The notes beneath the pieces are model-generated. The model saw only the letters and a program-made list of their open reading frames with translations, had not been told where the DNA came from and searched no databases. Below are positions 53,858 to 63,859 of a DNA stretch of 64,000 nucleotides, in pieces. Source of the DNA: Diplolepis rosae (Eukaryota; Arthropoda; Insecta; Hymenoptera; Diplolepididae); the NCBI GenBank assembly GCA_030998225.1, contig JAPYXD010000604.1, positions 10,372,001 to 10,436,000 of the forward strand, written 5' to 3'. Numbering within the stretch: position 1 is the stretch's first letter; every line of letters begins with the position of its first letter. Position numbers and translations under genes: made by a program.

Positions 53858-54310
53858 GTAAGATTTACTATTTTTGTCGAACTTCCATTTTTTTTCTTTC
53901 TATTTGTCGAACGAGTTTATAATATCTTATATTGCAGCACGATACCTCACTTTTTTGCTTTCAAGATTGTTATACTTTTCAGAATTAGGTTTATTATTTA
54001 CTTCCTCTTACGGGGGATTATCATATAGATGGTTCAAAAAATCGATTTTTTTTAATTACATTAATCGATCCTATATAGGGGAGATCGAAGCGGAACACCG
54101 GGGTTAAATTTCCAAAATTATGGCCGCAGCTAATTTTTTTTTCATTATGACGCGGCGCGTTTTCATTCCCGATGCGTTAGAGCCACTGTGTTTAACCCGC
54201 TGACTTCAAACGTCATTTGCAGTGGACAAAGATTTTGAATAGATACAAATGAGGTGTAAATCAACCGTTAATACAACCCCTGCTAGCGAAATCGCTTTAC
54301 AAAAGTTCTT

Positions 54311-55280
54311 TTAAGGGGGTATTCTGGTCTAGAGGCACAAATTTTGGACGTTTTTTGAAATTCGATAAAAAAACAAAAAATATTTTTACCAGATATTTAT
54401 TGATATTTTAATAACACACAAAAAAGTTTTCAAAAAAAAAATCAACAAGTTACAGTCTGGGAAAGTGGGAGGTAAAAACAAAAGGGCGCGTCCTGGTTGA
54501 CGCGATTCCAACCCTTCTAGTCATCTGGAACAAAAAAAAAAAAAAAAAAGATTCTTAATTAGTAAGGATGACATTACAGTCCCTACCTCAGAGAAAAGAA
54601 AAATTCGCAAAATGGAGACAATTTGGAAAAAAGCCATTCTTCACCCTTTTTTTCACAGTTATGAATTTTTTTAAAGTAGTAAAAAACACAATTTTGACGT
54701 AGATCTGGTAGGGGCGATAGAGGGTGATATAGAGAAGTTTCATGCCAAATTTCAAGTAAATCAATTCATTAAAACTTGAGATATCATGTCAACCGTGTTG
54801 AAAAAAGTAGTTTCGAGAAAAACGCGTTTAAAGATTTGAGTAAAGCTTCAGGCAGTATAAGTTATATAATGGTGCGCTCTACACTCGATTTGCGCTAAGA
54901 AGACCTCCACTTAGGCAACGTTCGCGCTAAGGCAACGGCAAAGTTCTCGGTAAGGCGTCGGGCGTTCTTCTCCATTTACCTCCACCACGAACCATGAGTT
55001 ACCAACGTAACTCTATTTACATGCGCAGACATCAAAACTGAACGCACGACGCAAGTCGCAAAAAGTGAGGGGGATTCCCTCTTGCGGACGCCTTAACACG
55101 AATACCCGGTTTTATTTGCGTCACGTTAGCGCGAGTTGAGTGTACGTCTATTGTGTTAATCGGCGTCACAACAACCTTTGGTTGCTCGATTTTATATTCT
55201 TGAAGGTATAAACTGCAATGCAAAATACAAAAAATAAAAAGTCGATCGTTTCAAAATTCTAGACCAGAAAACCCCCTTAA
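54311..55280. mobile_element. GGGGGT-family TTAA element, copy 3, with MITE inside
   Basis: TTAAGGGGGTATTCTGGTCTA at the left against TAGACCAGAAAACCCCCTTAA at the right, TTAA both ends. It contains GAGAAAAACGCGTTTAAAG as in the sister elements. A TA-flanked MITE is inserted at 54882-55142. 970 bp. Confidence 0.85.
54882..55142. mobile_element. TA-flanked MITE, CACTCGACTNGCGCTAA ends, copy 1
   Basis: CACTCGATTTGCGCTAAG at the left and TTAGCGCGAGTTGAGTG at the right, TA at both flanks. The GC-rich body includes CACCACGAACCATGAGTTAC. 261 bp. Confidence 0.85.
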
Positions 55281-55453
55281 TTCCACTGCATTTTTAGAAA
55301 TTTAAAAACTTGTATTTGACTCCAGGATATTATTGCATAAAAGATTCGAAAGTTGTATTACAAGGTAAGTTATTAAATTTTTTCTACTTTTCTAGATTAA
55401 ATTTTAATATTCTGATAGCTGAAAGTAGAATTATTCGTTTTGAAAAAAATCAT
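55281..55453. other. Spacer inside the composite element
   Basis: Short AT-rich sequence. Confidence 0.4.
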
Positions 55454-55926
55454 GTGTGACGCGATCCGAGAAAAGGGACCTTCGAGGCAAAAGTGAAATT
55501 TTACTCGAGCGATTGAAGAAATCTCGAGCTCGAGGCGACGGAGCGGAGGACAAGTCTAAGTGGGGGATTCTGACCCCCACTTCTTAGAGTTCCCCTGTGT
55601 TTCCCCATTCTCTTTTGTTGTCATAAACTAGTCACAACACATCACGTTGCAACAAGCACGTTGATTCTGCGGAGTATAGAGCTCCGCGCAGGAGCGCGGC
55701 GACTGGTGGGTGAAGTGGTGGGAGAAGAAAAAGAGTAGAGGCGTCGAGCTGCCAATCCGCACGCGTTCGCAGACTCTTTATCAATAATTTATATCTTTTA
55801 AAATAATTCAGATACAAAATTTCTGATTGTACTCCTAGAAAAATCTATTCAAGAACTTATAGAATCAATCATAATCCTAAAATCGATTTTTTGCCTCGAA
55901 GGTCCCTTTTCTCGGATCGCGTCACA
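55454..55926. mobile_element. TIR element, TGTGACGCGATCCGAG ends
   Basis: TGTGACGCGATCCGAGAAAA then GGGACCTTCGAGGCAAAA at the left is a perfect mirror of the sequence at 55891-55926. The interior has GC-rich text (GAGCTCGAGGCGACGGAG, CTCCGCGCAGGAGCGCGGCG). 473 bp, non-coding. Confidence 0.85.
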
Positions 55927-56653
55927 TATGCTCTATCCTAAACATGTGCTGTATGGTAGACAAACGTAGTGAACGCATTCATACAAATTTCCAATTATAT
56001 TCTAATAGATGTGCCGGAGGAAACGACTCATACAAAAAATGATACTAATGTAAATGAATTGAGGTAATATTTGGGTAAACATATTATTATGGGAATATAT
56101 AAATTTCCAAGAATTGAAATGTATTGGAATTCACACCTATCAGTACCTATAATAAACCAAACTATGACTGCATCGATTCTATCAACTAATAACTCCGATT
56201 CATTTGACTAAAAATGATGATCACAATACTAACGATTGATTTTGGAGAGTTCGCCCTGTTTTTGAACCTGTTAGACAAGGATGTTTTTTTTGTGAAAAGA
56301 TTGTAATTTAGTGATTAATAAAATTGAAAAATCGTAGATACCGTTCACTTTGTTTGTCCACTATAGAGGACATCGTTTTTCTTATATTTATTCATATCCA
56401 AGCCTTTGTATGAGGCTTTTTATCCTCATTTTTACACATTTCTTGAAGATGTTTAGAAGAAACAGAATTTTCCGAAAGCTAGGAGTATGATCTGAAGTCA
56501 GTGGGTTGAGGTGTTTCATCACCTTTGCATTTTCAAAAATTAATTGTTTTTTTATTGCATAAAAAGGTTTCTTAGGGTCCTAAGAATGATGCCCAATAGG
56601 TAGGTAGGTATGGAGCAGGCCTAGCAGATTGGAGATATATCAAAATTATAGTA
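55927..56653. other. Inner part of the composite element
   Basis: Mostly unmatched. GAAGTCAGTGGGTTGAGG near 56495 loosely mirrors ACCCGCTGACTTCAAACG near 54197, so an older inverted pair may lie within the composite element. Confidence 0.35.
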
Positions 56654-56914
56654 AACTCGACTTGCGCTAGAACGAACTTCGCTAAGGAGTCATTCGCGCT
56701 GAGGCGGCGACAAAGTTCCCGATAAGGCGCCGGGCGTTGCTTTCCCATTACCCCCACCACGAACCATGAGTTACCAACGTGACTCTGTTTACAAGCGCAG
56801 ACATCAAACCTAAACGCACGACGCAGGTTGCAGAAAGTGAGTGGGATCCCCTCTCGCGGACGCCTTAACGCAAACACTCGGTTTTATCTGCGTCGCCTTA
56901 GCGCGAGTCGAGTG
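56654..56914. mobile_element. TA-flanked MITE, CACTCGACTNGCGCTAA ends, copy 2
   Basis: AACTCGACTTGCGCTAGAACG at the left and CGCGAGTCGAGTG at the right, TA at both flanks, 261 bp, the same length as copy 1 and clearly homologous throughout. Confidence 0.85.
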
Positions 56915-57883
56915 TACTTTTTTACGTTATTGAAACCTTAAATGCGTTTTTCTCGAAACTGACAATTTCAAATCAGCAAGACACGCCACTTTAACAATTT
57001 TCAACCGATTGACACAAATCTTGTTTTAAATAAAAGATTATTTAATTATTTAGTGGAGTACCTACGATCTTTAAGATTGGCTGACAATTGTTTATTTGTT
57101 TAACAAATTAAGCTCGCTTTTTTGGCAGAAAATCGAGTGATACATTCAAGTGCTGACCATTTTTGCAAAAATGAATATTTTTTTATAATCTTGGGTACTT
57201 CACTGGGCAATCTTATAAACAATAGGAATTTTTTTTTTTATAAAGTTAATATATTAGTTAAGAAACTCTATCAATTTTAATTAATTTACGTTTTGTTATC
57301 TGCCTGAAAATGAATCATAAAAATGGCACTATTTTTGGAGGCTCAAAAGTGATGAAACCCCTTAAACGCGGTTTCCCAAGAACACGATTTTATAAATAGC
57401 GTGCACGATTGCAAGAGAACGGCTTGATCGATTTCAATAATATTTATATCAAATTAAAGGGAATTTCATGCCGTTCTATGTGAACTAAAAAAAATTCAAT
57501 AACTTTTGGCTGAAAAATATTAACAAAAAATATAAAATTTTACGTTTTTTGCTACAATTTCATTAAAAATTGTTTAAATAATTCTGTATTACCACAAATA
57601 GAAGAGTGGATATCACCAAAAAGAAATTGGGTTCAAATTTTGATATAGATCAACTTCTAGCGGCAATATCGTGCTCGCCATTTACCTCTTCATGGAGCAA
57701 AGGGTCCACTTTGTGCGCTTATATCTTCTGAATAAGCAGGAATATTTTAACGAGAAAAAAGTCAACATATTATAATAAAGGTCTCAATGGGTACAAAATT
57801 TGAAGACTTTAACTTGTAAACTTTTTTGTTAACCACGCGCAAAGTTTGGATACAATTTTTACCGTCTATATGATAATCCCCCC
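56915..57883. other. Right part of the composite element
   Basis: AT-rich. A decayed TTAAGGGG-type end (GATGAAACCCCTTAA at about 57350-57364) marks yet another fragment. No gene. Confidence 0.4.
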
Positions 57884-58118
57884 TTAAGGCCATGGATCAA
57901 CTGGACCACGTGATGCTGGTTATTGCAATTAGAGTATGTAAGGTTACTCAAAAATTAATAACTAAAAAAGATTTCTGGTAGAAGAGAGACTTTCTTGGAT
58001 CTTCTTTTCACGTCCGTCTGGTACCAAAAATCCATTTCAGTTGTTATTATTTGAATAACCTTATATATTGTAATTGGAATTACCGACGTCAAGTGTTCTA
58101 GTTGATCCATGGCCTTAA
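57884..58118. mobile_element. GGCCATGG-family TTAA MITE
   Basis: TTAAGGCCATGGATCAACTGG at the left and CTAGTTGATCCATGGCCTTAA at the right. It shares its left TTAA with the 3.9-kb element. Its right TTAA continues into GGGGATTAGGCAG, the start of another TTAAGGGG-type sequence. Inner arms GTAAGGTTACTCAAA and TTTGAATAACCTTA. Confidence 0.85.
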
Positions 58119-58344
58119 GGGGATTAGGCAGTCAAATCGGCCGTATTTTCAAAAGCTTAAGAAAAAAAATGGGTTAGCTAAAATTCATTTTTTTTTTGGG
58201 GGAATGTGAAAGTAACTTGAGAAGTATAATAAAATTATGTTTATTGAAAATTGGAGCGAATTGGACCTTCCATAGCTTGAAATGTTACAAAGAGTCCCAG
58301 TTCTATCGTCAAAAATCGTTATATAACCATTGGAAATTTTTATA
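58119..58344. other. Possible TTAAGGGG-type fragment
   Basis: Begins right at the shared TTAA with GGGGATTAGGCAGTCAAATC. I find no mirrored partner nearby. Confidence 0.35.
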
Positions 58345-58638
58345 TTAAGGTCATGTATGACTTATCTAATCCCTACCTTACCGACACTTTTTTTACATCC
58401 TTCGCATTTCCACATTAATTGAAATATCGAGTTGAAACTTAGAGAAATCAAGTAAAAAGCAATGAGAAACGTTCATCTAGTCCTAAATTTCTATGACGAT
58501 GAAAAAAATTCCAAAAATAAATTTGTCTATAATTATAAATATTTAGAAGCAGATAATCGTTCCTTAGTCCTTTTTACCTAATTACTTAAAATTAAAACTC
58601 GACATCTCAATTAATGTGAAAATGCGAAGGACGAAATT
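58345..58638. mobile_element. AGGTCATG-family TTAA element, right end lost
   Basis: TTAAGGTCATGTATGACTTA then ATCCCTACCTTACCGACAC at the left, with inner arms CATCCTTCGCATTTCC and GAAAATGCGAAGGACG. The matching GGTAAGGTAG end is absent. Confidence 0.65.
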
Positions 58639-59356
58639 AAATTAGTTATTTTCAATTAAACTTTCATGCAAATTTTCGTAGAATTTAGTAAAACGAAGAG
58701 AGGGTCAAAGTGGATTTATTTTTTCCAAATCTAGTGAGAGCAAATACCTGACTCACTTACAATGACTATTTAATTTAAGGATATTAAGCATGATTCAAAA
58801 TGAAAACAGTAGTAATTTTTAATATTCTTGAAGATCATTTGAATATTGATAATTTGATTAATAATTATGAAATCGTATGAATAAAATTGAAAATGCTCTA
58901 GATTTGGAAAAATGTTTGATATAATTTTGTTATTAGAGGTTCATTTTTAAGAGAAGACTTATGCTAGATGTATTGATTTTCACTAGTTATTTTGAAGTGC
59001 CTTTTTGCACCTATTGGAGTTTATGCATTTGGTAGCAGTAGAAATATCATAATCGTTTACCTTGCTCTTACTATTACTGCACCTTGCCAGTAGAGAGATT
59101 TTAATAGCTACCACCTGCTACCAAAGATGCTGTTAACTTCAGTTTTGCCGTCTGCTGTCGTAACTTGGGTAAGAGTAAGCTATCTGAAATAACGAACGAA
59201 TTTGAAATAAACATTTTTTCTTGTTGCTATAATTTATATAGTGTATAAATATAGAAAAAGAGAATCATGAGTCATACAATATCCCCTAATTGCCTGGGGA
59301 ATATTTCAATATTCCAGAGTTATCGATTACAAAAATGATAATTTGAAAATTGAAAT
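58639..59356. other. Spacer
   Basis: AT-rich, nothing recognised. Confidence 0.4.
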
Positions 59357-59364
59357 CCTGAGGG

Positions 59365-60065
59365 CAGAGCTGGGTAACTATTTCAAATGAATCCATTTCA
59401 AATACCTATTTGAAATGCAAAATGCCATTTTCCATTTTGTATTTTAAATAGGAAGAAGAAAACCATTTTGCATTTTCCATTTTAAATAGGTTTTCAACCT
59501 ATTTTCAACTTAAAATACTATTTTCTAGTTTTTTTGGTTCTGCCCTGGACAAGTAAAAGCACATGTTGGCTTCCCACCGGAGAAATGCTGCCATTGGTCA
59601 AAATTTGGCGCGCGATTTAAAATCGAATTAATTTAATTCGATATTGAATCGCGCGCCAGTTTACAGCCGATGGCAGAATTTCTCCAGCGGGAAGCCGACA
59701 CGCGCTGCGCGCGCAGGCAGCCATTTTTCGAAACACTGTTTTTATTTTACTATTTAGTTACGCAGACATGATTTTGCGCCCTAAAAGAAGATCCATGGGG
59801 GACACAATATTCGAGAAGCAATTGCTACTTAAAGCAAATGAATACATCCACAAAGAATAATAAATATTCTTGATGTAATTTTTTCTATTATTAAAAATCC
59901 ATTTTGCATTTTGTACTAACCTATTTCAAATATACATTTTGCATTTTTCATTTTAAATAGAAAATATGGAACCATTTTCTATTTTGCATTTTAAATGGAT
60001 TTTGCGAAACTATTTTACATTTTAAATTTTAAATACATTTTGAGAACCATTTTACCCAGCTCTGC
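59365..60065. mobile_element. hAT-like non-autonomous element with 8-bp duplication
   Basis: The TIRs CAGAGCTGGGTAA and TTACCCAGCTCTG are of hAT type. Flanking 8-mers are CCTGAGGG (59357-59364) and CCTAAGGG (60066-60073), an 8-bp target duplication with one change. The outer parts are saturated with ATTTTGCATTTTAAAT-like words. The centre (about 59560-59715) is a separate GC-rich palindrome with GGCTTCCCACCGGAGAAATG and its mirror, and GGCGCGCGATTTAAAATCG. No transposase. Confidence 0.85.
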
Positions 60066-60078
60066 CTAAGGGAAGAAA

Positions 60079-60276
60079 ACTCTGGCAAAGGTTTCGGATC
60101 GAAATTCAATCCGAGCGTATCTCTTTCCGGAGCAATCCAAAAAACGCTTCGAATCTAGTTCTGTTGGATCAAAATTGAATTTCCAATCCGAATCATTCCG
60201 ACCTCAGATTTATTCGGACTGAATCGGATTGGGAATTAGGTTCAGATTGACCCGAGTTCGGATTAATACGAATTAA
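60079..60276. mobile_element. TTCGGATT-saturated foldback element, copy 3, left half
   Basis: TCTGGCAAAGGTTTCGGATCG followed by AATCCGA/TCGGATT words. The sequence breaks at TTAA 60273-60276 and resumes at 62341. Confidence 0.7.
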
Positions 60277-60849
60277 AGCCACGAAAATTAGACCTCAGGC
60301 AAAAATAGATCATTTTTCTTGAAAGAATAGCAAGATTATTATTGAAAGGCTAATTTGAAAAAGGAAAGATTATTTTCCGTGAAAAAAATTTGAAATGCAG
60401 AAAAATAATGTATTTAACAAATTTTCTTTTTGCCGAACTTTTTTCCTTATCGCTTCATACCAAATTTTACAAAATTATGCGATTTTAATAAATCTTTGCC
60501 TCATCAAAATATTATGTTTTTTCAAGAACATTTATTGAAGTAATAAAACGTTTTTATTTAAATTAAAGTACGTTAATGTAAAAAAAAAAAGTTATTGTAT
60601 TTATAGTATTTTGGTCAAAAGCATGTATATTATTGATTCAAAAAAATATGCCAATAAAACTGATACATATGCTTCCAATTGATTTAAATCAATGATATAC
60701 ATGTTTTCAGCAGAAATGCTATAAATTCAATAGCATTTTTTACTCAGCGTATACTATTATTAAACTAGAAAATGATTTTTTGTTTTTTTGCTTTTTGTTT
60801 TGCAAAAATAGCGTCTTGATAGGCGATGTACTGAAGCGCTGCAAGAATA

Positions 60850-61691
60850 CCAGGTCTAGAAGTATGAAACCGGAATTTTTTAGCAAAAGTTACGTCTTTT
60901 GCATGAAAATGATCAAAAATATTTTATTCAAAGTAATCTCCATTGCTATTTACACATTTTCCCCACCTCTCCGGAAGCTGATGAATGACACGCCAATAAA
61001 ACTGTTCGTCTTTTAAATCAAACCAGTTATCCAGCCATTTTCGTACATTTTCGTACGAAGTGAAGCGTTGTTCAGCGAGAGCGTGGCCCAGTTATGCGAA
61101 CAGATGGTAATCCGACGGAGCCAAGTCTGGAGAATAAGCGACATGCGCCAGTATTTTCCAATTGAACGTCTCGATCGTTCCCTTGACCCGTTTCGCTGTG
61201 TGTAATGGGGCATTATCGTGAAGAAAAATGACTTTGTGTTGCCTTCATCGATAATCCGGTCGTTTTTCTTGTAATGCTCGATTTAAATCGATCATTTGCT
61301 GTTGGTAGCGATTCGTGTTGACAGTTTCACCAGGTTTTAGCAGCTCATAATAGATAACACCCTTCTGATCCCAGTCTTCGAACTTTTTCGGTGGTTTTCC
61401 ACGATCTTCGTTTCTCACGTCAAAATTACCACTTTTGAATTTTTTAAACCACTCGAAACACTGTGTTTTGCCAAGAGCATGTTCAGCGTAAGCTTCGACA
61501 AGCATTCGATGCGATTCATGTTGATGCTTGTAGTAAATACACCGGTATATCGAACTTGGGTTGTTGTCTACTCAAAATCTTTCTCAGCAGCTAGAGGGAG
61601 AAGATGGCGCTGCAGAAGCGGTCGTACGGTCCCTAAACTGATGGCAAGCACCATCTATAGGGAAATTCCGGTTTCATACTTCTAGACCTGG
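60850..61691 (-). mobile_element. Internally deleted Mos1-type mariner, 842 bp
   Basis: The TIRs CCAGGTCTAGAAGTATGAAA then CCGGAATTTT are perfectly mirrored at the other end, with TA flanks (60848-60849, 61692-61693). The CCAGGT-TA-AAGTA-G start is characteristic of the mauritiana (Mos1) subfamily. On the minus strand the transposase keeps its N-terminus and C-terminal half but lacks the middle. Confidence 0.92.
61000..61520 (-). pseudogene. Mos1-type mariner transposase, middle deleted
   Basis: Minus-strand reading: MLVEAYAEHALGKTQCFEWF then KKFKSGNFDVRNEDRGKPPK (first HTH region). The frame passes from KKFED straight to WDQKGVIYYELLKPGETVNT, skipping about 130 residues that include the second HTH and the first catalytic Asp. 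YQQQMIDLNRALQEKRPDY follows, then a frameshift and degraded text corresponding to the HDNAP...DLAPSDYHLF region and to the C-terminal helix (FYWRVI...). The deletion joint preserves frame. The TIRs are still perfect, so it could be moved by an active relative. Confidence 0.88.
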
Positions 61692-62340
61692 TAGATGGTC
61701 GTGCGGTGGGCACGATAACTCGGGTCAGGTTCAAGCTGGAACAGTAAAACAAAACAAATTAGTTTCTTTAGTCCAAAAACTAGCGAAATACGTAGCCGTT
61801 TTTAAAAATAAACATTTTTAATAAAATGGCATCGATTTAAAGTAAAAACGTATTTAGCCTCAAGTTTTGAGAAAGATGCGTTTAAAGCTTTCGTTATGGT
61901 TTAGTCGTGATTGAAAATTAAAATGAAAATTACCTCTAATCTAATCATTTTCGTATATATAGCGAGTACTTTAAGAACAAAACAAAAAATTCGATTTTTT
62001 CAAGTGACCAAATTGGTGTAACCCCTTAAAAATCAGTTTTCCAACAACAAAATTCTAATAAAAAAATTGGTTAATTTGGTAATAAATTATTCATTTTTGA
62101 AAATTATTATTAGAACTATTAAAATCACATCATTTTATAAAATTTGATATGAAACAATAAGAAAAAAAGTTGGGGTAAAAATAAAATTTGTTAAATGCAT
62201 TATTTTTTTGTTTCAAATTTTTTTCGGAAAATAACTCTTATCTCTTTAAAATTAGCCCTTCAATATAAATATTTCTATTCTTGAAAGAAAAATTATCTAT
62301 TTTTGCCTGAGGTATAATTTTTGTGGATGAACTACCTTAA

Positions 62341-62462
62341 TCCATTTGCATCAAACGAGATTCAAAAAGTTTTTCGGAATGATTCGGAATGGTTCGAAAA
62401 CTGATTTTGGAATGGCTCGAATTCGTATGGATTGAATTCCTTTCCGAAACTTCTGCCAGGGT
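62341..62462. mobile_element. TTCGGATT-saturated foldback element, copy 3, right half
   Basis: TTTTTCGGAATGATTCGG and related words, ending TTCCGAAACTTCTGCCAGGG. Together with 60079-60276 it makes one element split by the 2.07-kb insertion. Confidence 0.7.
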
Positions 62463-63025
62463 TGTTTAAAAATCCACACTCGCTTCTCTATTTCACAAAT
62501 GTAAAGGCTGCCATAATTTAATGAACTTGAATTGAAAATCAATACCAATAAAATAAAAACTTCAATATGAGCTAAACATTTGTTAAATATTTTACCTCGC
62601 GTCAGTAAATCGAAGTAATAACAGATTAATATCCACATAAATGTGAGATAATAAAAATTCAGGTCTCGCTCAAATTCGTTCGTTTTGCTCGACTTGATAG
62701 AAAGAATTGGATTTTTTCCATTTCAAATATTGTAGAGAAAGTGGAATGTCAAGTGCTTTAAAAATGTTGTAGTACAATTTTTTATAAAAATTATATTGGT
62801 ATGAAATAATTTAGTTAGTTAGTAGATCACATAGTGAAGTAGAATATATAAGTTTTCGTTTTTAGAAGTACGAATAGATTATTGACAGATTTAATTTTGT
62901 AAGTACTTAGATCGTATGGCTTTTCTCTTTTTGCTATTTCACTTCTATCCTGTTATCCTTCTTCTATCCTGTCCCTATTCTGTATTTTATATTTAAAATT
63001 GATCTAGGTTACGATATCAAGTATA
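62463..63025. other. Spacer
   Basis: No repeat or gene recognised. The minus-strand frame at 62351-62638 is unremarkable. Confidence 0.4.
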
Positions 63026-63859
63026 ACACAGGTCTGTATGGTTTTGTTATGGAATTGCTGAAGATCATTTCCGAAGTAATTTTTGGCGTAGAAACCGAAT
63101 CCAGGGTCATAATTGCTCCAGCACGTCAGGTTTTTGAGTAATCTTAACCTAAAAGAGCAAAAAACACGGTTTTTCGCTTTATTTGAGCACCTATAACATC
63201 GTGAATTTTTATTATTTTTCAAATCTGAAAAAACCACCAATAAGAGACACTTTCAGCTTTCCATTTCACTAATTATATGTATGATTTGAACTTTGTTCAA
63301 AAAAAAATTGCAGGTTTCGCAATGAGCGAAATATGAAGGGACAAACTTATATGACGTTAAATTTGTTTTTTTATTCTTGTTTCTGCTGAACGAGGCATTA
63401 AATGGACGACAGATCATTAACAACAGGTTACAACGTACTTGGGTTTTTTAAACAGAGGGCTACCTGTCGTGGGTGTGATGTCATTGTGTTTGAGGTTATG
63501 GGGTTACAGCGTACTTGGGGTGTGAACAGTAGAGCCTCACCTGCAATTTTTTTTTCAATTGGCTATATCTCTGATTATAAAAGTTCAAATCATACATATA
63601 ATTAGTGAAATGGAAAGCTGAAAAGTGGCTCTTTTCGGTGGTTTTTTCAGATTTGGAAAATAATAAAAATTCGCGAAGTTATGGGTGTTCAAATAAAGCG
63701 AAAAACAGTGTTTTTTGCACTTTTAGGTTAGAATTACTCAAAAACATGACGTGCTGGAGCAGTTTCGAGGCCGGATTTGGATTCTACGGGAAAAACTACT
63801 TTGGAAATGACTCCTATCTTTTCTAGAACAAATTCAACATTTTTTTTGCAGACCTGTGT
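63026..63859. mobile_element. Foldback element, ACACAGGTCTG ends
   Basis: The arms (63026 to about 63315 and about 63568-63859) are reverse complements over about 290 bp, starting ACACAGGTCTG and ending CAGACCTGTGT. The mirrored open frames at 63004-63240 and 63605-63826 (both containing DLENNKNSR- or DLKNNKNSR-like text) are the two arms read in opposite directions, not genes. The central loop has an imperfect direct repeat (GGTTACAACGTACTTGGG and GGTTACAGCGTACTTGGG). Confidence 0.85.

Larger units (their letters stand above)
54008..57887. mobile_element. 3.9-kb composite element, GGGGATTATCATATAGA ends
   Basis: CGGGGGATTATCATATAGATGG at the left is mirrored by CGTCTATATGATAATCCCCCC at the right (one mismatch in the core). 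TTAA is kept at 57884-57887 and has decayed to TTAC at the left. Inside are the TTAA element at 54311, the CGCGATCC element at 55454 and a MITE copy at 56654. The rest is AT-rich with no transposase. Confidence 0.65.
60273..62340. mobile_element. GGTAGTT-family TTAA element, copy 2, with mariner inside
   Basis: AGCCACGAAAATTAGACCTC then AGGCAAAAATAGATCATTTT at the left, and AATTATCTATTTTTGCCTGA then TTTTTGTGGATGAACTACC at the right. TTAA both ends. Arms of about 200 bp match 42625-43191. It has inserted into the TTCGGATT element and itself carries the Mos1-type mariner at 60850. Confidence 0.8.
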
